The translations under genes and the position numbers were made by a program. A stretch of DNA of 64,000 nucleotides from Dyella kyungheensis (lineage in GTDB: Bacteria; Pseudomonadota; Gammaproteobacteria; Xanthomonadales; Rhodanobacteraceae), in contig NZ_JADIKC010000012.1 of the NCBI RefSeq assembly GCF_016905005.1, positions 1-64,000 of the forward strand, given 5' to 3'. Positions 26,201 through 34,552 of the stretch are shown piece after piece (the stretch's first letter is position 1; every line of letters begins with the position of its first letter). The notes under the pieces were generated by a model, which worked only from the letters and a program-made list of their open reading frames with translations, searched no databases and was not told the DNA's origin.

Positions 26201-27274
26201 TCAAAGCTTGAGGTAGATCTTCTTTCGATCCATGGCGTAGACGATCACCCACCAGAACGCCACGAACGCAACGGCAAACGCGACCGAGGCCACGTACGGG
26301 CCGGCAACCGGCGTGATCCAGCGACCGAAGGTGTACTGGTAAAACGGCTCGAGGATGCCCAGACCCAGCAGCAGGATCTGCATCAGCTCGGAACCCGCAT
26401 AGGCCGCCACAGCATTCACGCCAAAGCGTCGCCCGATGGCCGGCCAACCGCGCTGGTCGATCAGCACGTGGAACAGCAGCAGCGCAAGCGTCGCCCAACC
26501 GGCCGTCCACAGCACGAACGACGAGCTCCAGAGATTCTTGTTGAACGGGAATACCAGCGACCAGGCGAAGCCCAGCAGCAACCACGCGATGCCGGACAGC
26601 GCCAGCGCCTTGATGTTCTTCTCGCGCAACCACTGGCCGGCACGCACGCCGAGCAGGCTGGTGGCGAGCGAGGGCAGACATCCGAGCAGCCCTTCCGGAT
26701 CATGACCGAGACCGCTCACCGGATCGATCTGGTAGACGGTACGACCGAAGACGGCGAAGTCAGTGCGACTGACGATATTGACGAAGGGTTCCAGCGAACC
26801 TCCCGCCAACAGCAACACCCAATACCCCAACAGCAGCACGGCGATGGTGATCCATTGCAGACGCGGCCTGGTGTAGATCGCGAACGCCGCCGCTCCCGCG
26901 AAACACACGCCGATGCGCTGCAACACACCAGGGAAACGCAGATGCGCCTGCGGCATGATCCACCACGCCAGCAGATTGATCGCAACGCCCAGCAGCAGGA
27001 TACGCAGGCCGCGCATCAACGCCGCGCGCATCAGCAGCCCCTTGTCGCCGCCCTGCTCCACCCGTGGACCGACGGCGAGCGCAATGGACACGCCCACCAC
27101 GAACAGGAAGAACGGGAACACCAGGTCGGTCGGCGTGCAACCGTGCCACTGGGCGTGCTCCAGCGGCCAGTACACGTGATCCCAGTCGCCCGGATCGTTG
27201 ACCAGCAACATCAGGGCGACGGTGCACCCGCGCAACGCATCGACCGAAGCCAGGCGACGAAGCGCGGTACTCAT
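26201..27274 (-). CDS. nagX: NagX-like membrane acyltransferase (DUF5009/COG4299)
   Basis: 357 aa, about ten membrane segments. The opening RLASVDALRGCTVALMLLVN and the segment LEHAQWHGCTPTDLVFPFFL are hallmarks of the COG4299 family, which is related to human heparan-alpha-glucosaminide N-acetyltransferase (HGSNAT). NagX genes recur in proteobacterial GlcNAc regulons. The start ATG at 27274 overlaps the stop of the GH20 gene by 4 bp (ATGA), so the two are translationally coupled; the upstream in-frame ATG is discarded for that reason. Inferred role: moving acetyl groups across the inner membrane, perhaps to glucosamine, or helping GlcNAc uptake. No experiment that I know of settles this. It ends the GH9-GH20-nagX run. 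Confidence 0.85.
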   Translation of the reverse strand: MSTALRRLASVDALRGCTVALMLLVNDPGDWDHVYWPLEHAQWHGCTPTDLVFPFFLFVVGVSIALAVGPRVEQGGDKGLLMRAALMRGLRILLLGVAINLLAWWIMPQAHLRFPGVLQRIGVCFAGAAAFAIYTRPRLQWITIAVLLLGYWVLLLAGGSLEPFVNIVSRTDFAVFGRTVYQIDPVSGLGHDPEGLLGCLPSLATSLLGVRAGQWLREKNIKALALSGIAWLLLGFAWSLVFPFNKNLWSSSFVLWTAGWATLALLLFHVLIDQRGWPAIGRRFGVNAVAAYAGSELMQILLLGLGILEPFYQYTFGRWITPVAGPYVASVAFAVAFVAFWWVIVYAMDRKKIYLKL

Positions 27275-29586
27275 GGTGCCGGTTTGTCGGCCGGCACCAG
27301 CGTCACCGCGCCTACGCCGTAGATGGGTCCGGTGATCGGCGAGGTGAACACCAGACACAGGTCATGCGTGCCCGCCTGTTTGGCCAGGTCGCCCTTGAGG
27401 GTGAACGTCGCCGGCTGATCGGTAGGCAACGGCAGCGAGGCAAGTTGTTTGCCCTTGCAGCTGTCCATGCGCACCACCAGTTCTCCCTGCGGCGTGGCCG
27501 ACGGGTACGCCTTCACCAGCTTGGCCTCATGCGCCAGCGCGTAGTTGCGCGGCAAGCTGGCGGTCTCCACCCGAATGGCGGCGATGCCGTCCAGCTTGGC
27601 CGCGCGATACAGGCGGCAGTTGTCGAACACATTGATCAGATACGTGGGCGCCATGCTGGTGGCATCGGGCGTGGGCTGCACGCGCAGGCGGAAGTCGCTG
27701 CCCGGACAATTCTCCAGCTCGCCGGTGCTGCGCGTGCGCAGCGACGGAAGATCGAGCACGCGCGTGCGTGCCTCAGCCAGCGGCGTGCCATCGGCGGCCA
27801 GCGCCACGGCCTTGATCGTGGTGGGCAGCTTCACCGTGAAGGGACGCACGTACAGCGGCGAAGACGCATCCGGTTCGCGGCCGTCGGTGGTGTAGTGCAG
27901 GCTGCCGACTTTGGCCTGGTTCGACAACTTCACGTTGGCCTGCCCGCTGCTGATGGCGACATTGCGGTCCGTGTCGATGGACGCAGCGAACGCACTGTCG
28001 GCGTATGCGATGTCCTGCACGCGATAGCGCGCCAACTGGGACGGCATGCGGTCGAGGAAGCCGCGCCAGTCGTGTTCCTTCGTCGGCGTCCAGGCCGCTT
28101 CGGACAACGCCGCTATGCGCGGGAACACGTTGTGCTGAACATGCCGCATGGTCGGCATATGCTCGGTCCACAGGTTGGCCTGCATGCCGAGCACGTGTTT
28201 CGCCTGTGCCGCGCTCAGCGCCTTCGGTACCGCCTCGAAGTCGTAATAGCTCTGCAGCGACATCGACGGCAGGCGGCCGGTGGTCTCGTCCGGGAGATCG
28301 CTCTGCATCTGGTCGAGATACAGCTGCGGCGCCGGCGACAGTACCACGTCGTGACCCAGCTTCGCCGCATCGATGGCACCCTGCGTGCCACGCCACGACA
28401 TCACCGTGGCGCTCGCGGGCACGCCGCCTTCGAGGATTTCATCCCAGCCGATCAGGCGGCGATCGTGGGCAGCGAGGTACGTCCCCATCTGATCGATGAA
28501 CCAGCTCTGCATCGCATCTTCGCTCTTGATGCCGAGCGCCTTCATGCGCGCCTGCACAGCGGCGGAAGCCTTCCACTGGTCTTTCACCGCTTCATCGCCG
28601 CCCACATGGATATAGGTGGACGGGAACAACGCCATCACTTCGTCGAGCACGTTCTGCAGGAACTGCAAGGTGTGATCGTCGACGTTGTAGAGGTAGGGAT
28701 TCACGCCCCAGTCCACCGACACCGGCGGTCGCGTGCCGGTGACGCCCAGTTCCGGATACGAGGCCACCGCTGCCTGCGCATGGCCAGGCATGTCGATCTC
28801 CGGTACCACCGTGATATGACGTTCGGCGGCATAGGCCACGATGGCCTTGATGTCGTCCTGCGTATAGAAGCCGCCGTAGCGCGCCGGCTGCGGTTGCTTG
28901 CCGACCGTGGGCGGCGTACGCCAGGCACCGATGCGGGTGAGTTCGGGATAGCGCTTGATCTCGATGCGCCAGCCCTGGTCGTCCGTGAGATGCCAATGCA
29001 GCGTGTTGAGTTTGTGCTGCGCCATCTGGTCGATGACGCTGCGCACTTCGACCGGCGTCCAGAAATGACGCGCGGAGTCCAGCATCATGCCGCGCCAGGC
29101 AAAGCGCGGTTCGTCGCGGATATGCACCGGCTCCACGCGCACATCGCCGCTTCCTTGCGATGGGGTGAGCAGCTGCCATGCGGTGACGGCGCCGTAGAAC
29201 AGACCGGCTTCGTCGCGCGCGGTGATGCGGATACCCTGCGGCGTCACGTCCAGCGCATAGCCTTCCGCGTTGGCGACGGGCGCCTGCGGATCGCGCTTCA
29301 GCACGATGGCGCCGTCGTCGGGCACACCCGTTTTCACGGCGAGCTGCAAGTGGCGGGTATGCGCCGTGAGCGAGGCGAGGTACTCGGCCGTGCGGCGAGC
29401 ATCCGCGTCGCCGCTGTCGACCACGATGGGCGTCTGCGCCGTGACCGTGAACCCTTGGCCATTGACGCTCAATTGCGCCGGCATCGGGATCAGGTTCACG
29501 GGCGTGGCGCCGTGGGCAAAGGCGGTGAGCCCACACAGGGCTATGGCCAACACACAAGAAGTTTTCTTCATCATTCGTCTCATCAT
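27271..29586 (-). CDS. Beta-N-acetylhexosaminidase (GH20), secreted
   Basis: 771 aa. A signal peptide follows a run of start-like Met codons (MMRRMMKK), so the exact first residue is open. Domains: GH20b (about 30-155), the catalytic GH20 barrel (about 158-510) with HVGGDEAVKDQW (H327, D331-E332 the catalytic pair) and GWDEILEGG, then a C-terminal part with a chitobiase/FN3-like segment (LHYTTDGREPDASSPLYV, about 590) and a beta-rich end. It would release terminal GlcNAc from chitooligosaccharides or other beta-GlcNAc glycans in the periplasm. It is preceded by the GH9 gene (6-bp gap) and coupled to nagX. Activity on GlcNAc is well supported; substrate source is inferred. Confidence 0.93.
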   Translation of the reverse strand: MMRRMMKKTSCVLAIALCGLTAFAHGATPVNLIPMPAQLSVNGQGFTVTAQTPIVVDSGDADARRTAEYLASLTAHTRHLQLAVKTGVPDDGAIVLKRDPQAPVANAEGYALDVTPQGIRITARDEAGLFYGAVTAWQLLTPSQGSGDVRVEPVHIRDEPRFAWRGMMLDSARHFWTPVEVRSVIDQMAQHKLNTLHWHLTDDQGWRIEIKRYPELTRIGAWRTPPTVGKQPQPARYGGFYTQDDIKAIVAYAAERHITVVPEIDMPGHAQAAVASYPELGVTGTRPPVSVDWGVNPYLYNVDDHTLQFLQNVLDEVMALFPSTYIHVGGDEAVKDQWKASAAVQARMKALGIKSEDAMQSWFIDQMGTYLAAHDRRLIGWDEILEGGVPASATVMSWRGTQGAIDAAKLGHDVVLSPAPQLYLDQMQSDLPDETTGRLPSMSLQSYYDFEAVPKALSAAQAKHVLGMQANLWTEHMPTMRHVQHNVFPRIAALSEAAWTPTKEHDWRGFLDRMPSQLARYRVQDIAYADSAFAASIDTDRNVAISSGQANVKLSNQAKVGSLHYTTDGREPDASSPLYVRPFTVKLPTTIKAVALAADGTPLAEARTRVLDLPSLRTRSTGELENCPGSDFRLRVQPTPDATSMAPTYLINVFDNCRLYRAAKLDGIAAIRVETASLPRNYALAHEAKLVKAYPSATPQGELVVRMDSCKGKQLASLPLPTDQPATFTLKGDLAKQAGTHDLCLVFTSPITGPIYGVGAVTLVPADKPAP

Positions 29587-29592
29587 GCGACG

Positions 29593-31524
29593 TCAATCAT
29601 GGGGAAGGCTGATGGCGAACAGATACCACGCATCGTGCGGTATCCACTGTTCGGTCCAGCGCCAGTCTTCATCCTTGCCGGTCTGAGCGTAACCGAGATC
29701 GAAGGCGATGCCCTCGTCGTCGGTCAGGCCCGAAGTGATGCCGTTGATGATCGCGCCCGGCGCATTGGTGTAGGCGTACGAGTCGAAGAACATGTACGGC
29801 GCGTTGTTGTGGCCGCTGCCCATCAGCATGCTGCTGTCGTACGGATTGCGGCCGAGGATCCAGTGCAGCTGGTTCCATGCATAGGCCTGCAATTTCGTTC
29901 GGAAAGCCTGGGCGCCGGCGCCGGTGTAAAGTGGCGCGGCCATGCGTGCTGCTGCGGCCAGTGAGGCGATGCGTGCATTCTCGCCCTGCCACCACGGCGC
30001 CGCTTCGGTGTCGTGCGGGAAGAAGAATGCGGTACGCACGCGACCATCGCCACCACGCACGAGTTGTCGCGCATAGCCGAACGGATTGCTGACCTCGCCG
30101 GTGACGGCCAGCTCGGCTTCGAGAGAGCGCTTCACCACCTCGCGCACCTTTGCCTGGCGCTTCGCATCGGCGATACCGGCGTACTCCACCAACGCGACGA
30201 CCGGCAGGCCGGCGTCCGAGGGATGGAAGAACGGACGCGTGCCATCGTCCGCGCGCCAGTAGTCGCGGTGGCCGTCATGCGTGATCAGACGCGCGAGCAA
30301 GCGATCCGCCCGTGCGTCCGCGGCCTTGCGCCACGCCTCGTCATGGGTGGTGCGGTACAGCTCCACCGCGGCGAGCAGGGCGCAATAGTCGTCGGTGATG
30401 TTGTCCTTGCCGTCGTTGGTCAGCTCGCGGTTGTGAGCATCGAGGAAGCGGTAGGCATCCTCGGCGGCCTTGAGATAATCCTTGGCGGTGAAATCGCCGT
30501 CCACGCCCGTGCGCGCGGCGAGCGCGAGCGCGGCGATGGCCATGCCGCCACCGGCGCGGAAGCTCGCCTCGTAGGCATGCGGGCCGTGTGCCGGCTGGTC
30601 GACGTGTTCGGTGTGATCGCCCGGCTTCAGCTTGATCTGCGTGCGCCAGTTCGGATCGCCGATGCGCCGGTCCTGCGGCAGCTTGCCGGCACCGGGCGCA
30701 TCGATGGATTGATAGAACGAGCCGTCCGGGCGCTTGTCGCGCACCAGGAAATCGGCGCCGAACAAACCTTCGTCGAGCAGGCGACGGTCGTACTCGCGAA
30801 AATTCTTGTCGTTGCGCGCTTCCAGCTGTTGCCAGGTGCGCAACAGGCTCCAGGCGGCGAGCGGCAACTGCTGGGTGTTGAAGTAGCTGGTCGGATTCTG
30901 GTGCGACAGGTGGATGCCGTAGTCGCCCGTGGCGTCGTACCAGCCACCGTGGATATCGAGCGTGCCCGGCGTGCCGTCGGGATGCGCAAGATGGGTATCG
31001 GCCTTGTCCAGCAAGCCGCTGGCCCGTTGGCCCTTGAAGTAGTAGACGACGTTGGAGAGCGTGTTTCGCTCGAGCACGTTGTCCTGGATGTCGAACACGG
31101 ATGAACGCAGATCTTTTGTGGGAGCGCACTGGTGCGCGACATTCCCACGTGGCGAAGGCGACGCGGCGTTGCTGTCGCGCACCAGTGCGCTCCCACAAGG
31201 TTGCGTCTTATCCTGGCTGGTCTGCGTTACGTCCACGTAGTAGCGGCCGGGCGTACGCACGCTGCTGAAGTCGGCCAATGCGTAACTGCCGTTCCACCGC
31301 GCAATACCCGCCGAGGCGGAAAGCGTGCCCTCGAACACCACGTTGCCGGTATCGGCATTCACCAGCCGAAACGACGGCGGCGATGCGCTCACGACATCCA
31401 TCACGATGGCCTGCTTGACTGCGTCGGTGTCGTAACCGACCTGGTCCACCAGCACCTTCCCTCCCGACGCCAGCGCACCGGGCGCAACCAGCACCGCGAC
31501 GATCATCGCAAGACATTGCTTCAT
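29593..31524 (-). CDS. GH9 family glycosidase (exo-beta-glucosaminidase type), with in-frame repeat insert
   Basis: 643 aa with a signal peptide (to about GALAS, 20). An N-terminal Ig-like CelD_N domain (about 22-105: VLVDQVGYDTDAVKQAIV) precedes a GH9 barrel (about 140-640). Catalytic candidates are D197 and D201 in GGWYDATGDYG and E625 in RWTEQWIPHDAW. The segment GGWYDATGDYGIHLSHQN resembles what I recall of the GH9 exo-glucosaminidases of Vibrio chitin loci rather than classical cellulases, and the gene stands in a GlcNAc locus. Residues about 109-136 are encoded by a REP palindrome (31116-31198) inserted in frame exactly between the two domains. It is the first gene of the GH9-GH20-nagX run, downstream of the receptor terminator. 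Confidence 0.86.
   Translation of the reverse strand: MKQCLAMIVAVLVAPGALASGGKVLVDQVGYDTDAVKQAIVMDVVSASPPSFRLVNADTGNVVFEGTLSASAGIARWNGSYALADFSSVRTPGRYYVDVTQTSQDKTQPCGSALVRDSNAASPSPRGNVAHQCAPTKDLRSSVFDIQDNVLERNTLSNVVYYFKGQRASGLLDKADTHLAHPDGTPGTLDIHGGWYDATGDYGIHLSHQNPTSYFNTQQLPLAAWSLLRTWQQLEARNDKNFREYDRRLLDEGLFGADFLVRDKRPDGSFYQSIDAPGAGKLPQDRRIGDPNWRTQIKLKPGDHTEHVDQPAHGPHAYEASFRAGGGMAIAALALAARTGVDGDFTAKDYLKAAEDAYRFLDAHNRELTNDGKDNITDDYCALLAAVELYRTTHDEAWRKAADARADRLLARLITHDGHRDYWRADDGTRPFFHPSDAGLPVVALVEYAGIADAKRQAKVREVVKRSLEAELAVTGEVSNPFGYARQLVRGGDGRVRTAFFFPHDTEAAPWWQGENARIASLAAAARMAAPLYTGAGAQAFRTKLQAYAWNQLHWILGRNPYDSSMLMGSGHNNAPYMFFDSYAYTNAPGAIINGITSGLTDDEGIAFDLGYAQTGKDEDWRWTEQWIPHDAWYLFAISLPHD
31116..31198. 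repeat. REP-like palindromic unit, copy 4, inside the GH9 gene
   Basis: Perfect 26-bp arms (TTGTGGGAGCGCACTGGTGC plus GCGACA, and its complement at 31173-31198) around 31 bases. It lies wholly within the GH9 coding sequence and keeps the frame open. Translated on the minus strand it encodes a segment beginning PCGSALVRDSN and ending HQCAPT, which has no counterpart in GH9 enzymes. Confidence 0.9.
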
Positions 31525-31572
31525 GCCATCGGCTCCCGCAGGTTCTTGGAACGACGTTCGAGACCCCGAAGA

Positions 31573-31603
31573 AAAATCGGGCCCGGCAAGTGTGCCGGGC
31601 CCG
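31573..31603 (-). terminator. Rho-independent terminator after TonB receptor 1
   Basis: An 11-bp perfect stem CGGGCCCGGCA / TGCCGGGCCCG (31578-31588, 31593-31603) with a 4-base loop, followed on the minus strand by ATTTTTC. It separates the kinase-receptor unit from the GH9-GH20-nagX unit, whose first start is only about 50 bp further on. Confidence 0.92.
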
Positions 31604-31625
31604 TTGGCGGGGAGGAAGCCTTAAG

Positions 31626-34418
31626 TTAGATCTTGAAGCGAAGGTTCACGTAGTACTGGCGTCCGTTCACGTAGAACGCGTAAGGCTGCTTGCCGATTTC
31701 CGGCTTGACCGTGTAGTACTTCAGCTTCGGGTTGTTGAGGTTCATGGCGTCCAGGGTGAGCGACATCCACGAGTTGATGTTGTAACCGAACGAGGCCGCC
31801 AGGTTGCCGATGCCATCCTGGTAGAACGTGTCGGTACGGCTCACGCCGGCATAGAACGACGAGCGGTAGGTGTAGCTGATGCGGGCGTTGAACATCTGGT
31901 TCTCGAAGTAACCGGAGACGTTGAACGTGTTCTTCGAGGTACCCTGCAACGGCTTGCCGTCTTCCGCCGAACCGCTGGCGTAGGTGTAGTTGGTCTGCAC
32001 GCCGAAGTAGTCGCCGATCGGCTGGATGTAGTTCAACTCCACGCCCTTCACGTGACCGTCGACGTTGGTCGGCACGCTGACCTGGTACGTCGCGAACACA
32101 TCACGGCCTTGGTTCGTGCTGGCCTGCTGGTCCTTGAACTGGATGTTCTGGTTACCGAAGTTGATGTAATCGCTCAGCTGCATGTCGTACACGCCGGCCG
32201 AGACCAGGCCGCGCGGGGCGAAATACCACTCCAGCGCTGCGTCGAAGTTGGTCGAGATGAGCGGCTTCAGCTGCGGATTGCCACCGGTGCCGGTGTGCGT
32301 GAGGTCATCCAGCGAGTACGAACCGGCCAGCGCCGAGTAGTCCGGACGGGTCATGGTCTGCGAGGCGGCGAAGCGTGCCAGCAGGTCGTCGGTCAGGTTG
32401 AACTTGAAGTTGAAGCTCGGCAGCAGCTTGTCGTAGCTGTGCTTGTAGGTGTTGGCGTAGTAGTCGCCGAACGCGGAACCGGTGATCGGACCGGCCACGG
32501 TGTAGTTGGACACCGCGCTCGAGTTGTAGTTGATGTCTTCCTTGGTATAGACGTAACGGAAGCCGGCATTCGCACTCCAGCGTTCGCCGGAGAAGTTCGC
32601 CTGCAGGTAGGCCGCCGTGTCCTTCTCGTTGACCTTGTAGATGTTCTGCCAGTTGAAACGGGTCACCGGATCGCGGTTGGTATACTGCGCATTGAACGCG
32701 GCAAGATCACCCGGGCTGTAGTACCAGGCCGGACCAGGGCCGTTCACGCCTAGATCGCTGTTGAAGCTGCCCGGATAGTTCTTCCAACTGGTCGGATAGT
32801 TGGCCGGATTCTGCCAGTCGCCGGTGGGGCCCTGACCGATGTCGGTCTTGTTCTCACGCGTGTGGTCGGAATAGCGAATACCGAAGTCGAGCGTGCTCAG
32901 CGAGATCGGCGAGCTGTCGAACGCATATTCGCCGTCGGCCTGGAAGAAGTTTTCCTTGTCCTTAACGTGGATGTCCTGGTCGCCGAAGATCCAGCCAAAG
33001 GACGGCATGATGCCCGACGGCGTGGTGTTGTCGCCGCCCACCGACCAGTTGGTTGGCTTGCCGGTGCCGCGCATGTTCCAGCTGGCACCGGCATTGTTGG
33101 CAAAGCCCAGTTCGCTGACGTTCTGCTCGTCGCTGTTGCCCTTGCCTTCAGTGGTGCCGACCTGACCGGTGAAGGTCAGGTGGTCGGTGGCGCGCCATTC
33201 GGCATCGAGCGTGGTGAACGCGGAAGACGAAGAAGCGCCCGGACGTGAGATCTGGTCATACACACCATAAGGCGTATCTGTGGTGCCTGCGGGCGGCGGC
33301 GCAAACGTCGCATTAGTCAGCACGTTGCCCTTGACCTGATAGCCCGGCTGCAAACCCAAGCCGCGCCCGACGAACTGACTGGTCCACAGCATGTAGTTGC
33401 GGTTGAAGTTGTCCGCTTCCAGCTTCGAGTAGAAGCTGTTGAGGTTCAACGTCAGGTTGTCGAGCGGCTTCCACTCGATGTCGACGGTGCCGCCCTTGCG
33501 GGTGCGCGTCTGCGTGAACAGCGTTTGGCCGATCAGGTTCGGGTAGTACACGCCGTTCAGATCGGGATGGTCGATGGCGATCTGATTCGGCGTGGGGCCC
33601 TGATTGGTGAGCTGGTTGTAGCCACCCACGATTTCCTGGCCGTCGCGCTGCAGGCTGCGCTTTTCATAGAAGCCCTGCACCATCACACCGAAGCTATTGT
33701 CGTTGTTCTTCCAGTTCACCAAGCCGTTGAACTGCGGCTTCGTGTTGCTCGGCAGATCGGAGTACACGCCACCGACCGAGGCCTGCGCGGTGAACGGCTT
33801 GGCGAACTCCAGCGGCTTGCGCGTGGTGATGTCGACGGTGCCGGCGCTGCCGCCTTCCTGCAGCTTGGCTTCGGAGGTCTTGTGCACGACCACTTCGCTG
33901 ACGATTTCCGATGGCAGCAGGCTGTAGCTCACGCTACGGCCGACGGTCTGCACCTGGCTCAGCACGAACCAGTCGCCGGTGCCCACGGTGTGACCGTTGA
34001 CGAGCGTCTGCGTCATGCTCGGGTTGGTGCCACGCAGGCTCACGCGATCGTTTTCGTCGAAGCCGCCTTCGCTGGCGCTGGACGAGCTGATGTTGATGCC
34101 GGGCAGGCGCTGCAGCGTGTCGGCCACGTTCTTGGCCGGCAGCTTGCCGATGTCTTCGGCGGTGATCACTTCGATATGCGAGTCGGCAGCCTTCTTCAGG
34201 TTCAGCGATTCGGCTTCCGAATCGCGGATACCGACCACGGTGACCGTGCCAAGCTCTTTGGCCTTGGCCCTGTCGGCGGCGGTCTGGGCTGCAGTGTCCT
34301 GGCCCGACGCGGCCGGGCCGGACTGCGGCGCAGGCGTGTTGTCGGCGGCATAGAGCGAACCGGACAGACAGAGTCCGGCGATGATGCTGGCGGATAGCAG
34401 AGTCTTGCGGTGTGACAT
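31626..34418 (-). CDS. TonB-dependent receptor 1 of the GlcNAc locus
   Basis: 930 aa. Signal peptide MSHRKTLLSASIIAGLCLSG, low-complexity linker, TonB box ELGTVTVVGIRDSEAE (about 56-71), plug (about 85-215: AEDIGKLPAKNVADTLQRLP, DRVSLRGTNPSMTQTLVNGH, VVVHKTSEAKLQEGGSAGT) and a large barrel ending on the aromatic YYVNLRFKI. This plug layout is that of the TonB-dependent receptor subfamily common in Xanthomonads and Caulobacter for glycan uptake. Its signal-peptide region and 5' leader are nearly the same in DNA as in receptor 2 (41276-44050), though the mature barrels differ strongly. It follows the kinase gene (134-bp gap) on the same strand. The likely ligand is chitooligosaccharide, by context. 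Confidence 0.93.
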   Translation of the reverse strand: MSHRKTLLSASIIAGLCLSGSLYAADNTPAPQSGPAASGQDTAAQTAADRAKAKELGTVTVVGIRDSEAESLNLKKAADSHIEVITAEDIGKLPAKNVADTLQRLPGINISSSSASEGGFDENDRVSLRGTNPSMTQTLVNGHTVGTGDWFVLSQVQTVGRSVSYSLLPSEIVSEVVVHKTSEAKLQEGGSAGTVDITTRKPLEFAKPFTAQASVGGVYSDLPSNTKPQFNGLVNWKNNDNSFGVMVQGFYEKRSLQRDGQEIVGGYNQLTNQGPTPNQIAIDHPDLNGVYYPNLIGQTLFTQTRTRKGGTVDIEWKPLDNLTLNLNSFYSKLEADNFNRNYMLWTSQFVGRGLGLQPGYQVKGNVLTNATFAPPPAGTTDTPYGVYDQISRPGASSSSAFTTLDAEWRATDHLTFTGQVGTTEGKGNSDEQNVSELGFANNAGASWNMRGTGKPTNWSVGGDNTTPSGIMPSFGWIFGDQDIHVKDKENFFQADGEYAFDSSPISLSTLDFGIRYSDHTRENKTDIGQGPTGDWQNPANYPTSWKNYPGSFNSDLGVNGPGPAWYYSPGDLAAFNAQYTNRDPVTRFNWQNIYKVNEKDTAAYLQANFSGERWSANAGFRYVYTKEDINYNSSAVSNYTVAGPITGSAFGDYYANTYKHSYDKLLPSFNFKFNLTDDLLARFAASQTMTRPDYSALAGSYSLDDLTHTGTGGNPQLKPLISTNFDAALEWYFAPRGLVSAGVYDMQLSDYINFGNQNIQFKDQQASTNQGRDVFATYQVSVPTNVDGHVKGVELNYIQPIGDYFGVQTNYTYASGSAEDGKPLQGTSKNTFNVSGYFENQMFNARISYTYRSSFYAGVSRTDTFYQDGIGNLAASFGYNINSWMSLTLDAMNLNNPKLKYYTVKPEIGKQPYAFYVNGRQYYVNLRFKI

Positions 34419-34552
34419 GGTGTCCTCCCCTCGAAGGCGTTTTCTGCAGCGGATGTTGTGGGTCGTCCGGCTGCGGCGTGGCTGTCTGGGCGTGTGCCCG
34501 GTTCAGTGCAACGGTGTGGTGCTAAGTCGGTGTTTCGGTTTTCCCGCGGTCT

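Noticed and set aside
31116-31198. Possibility that the GH9 gene is a pseudogene split by the repeat
   Set aside because: The frame is continuous through the insert and all GH9 motifs downstream are intact, so it is kept as a gene with an insertion.
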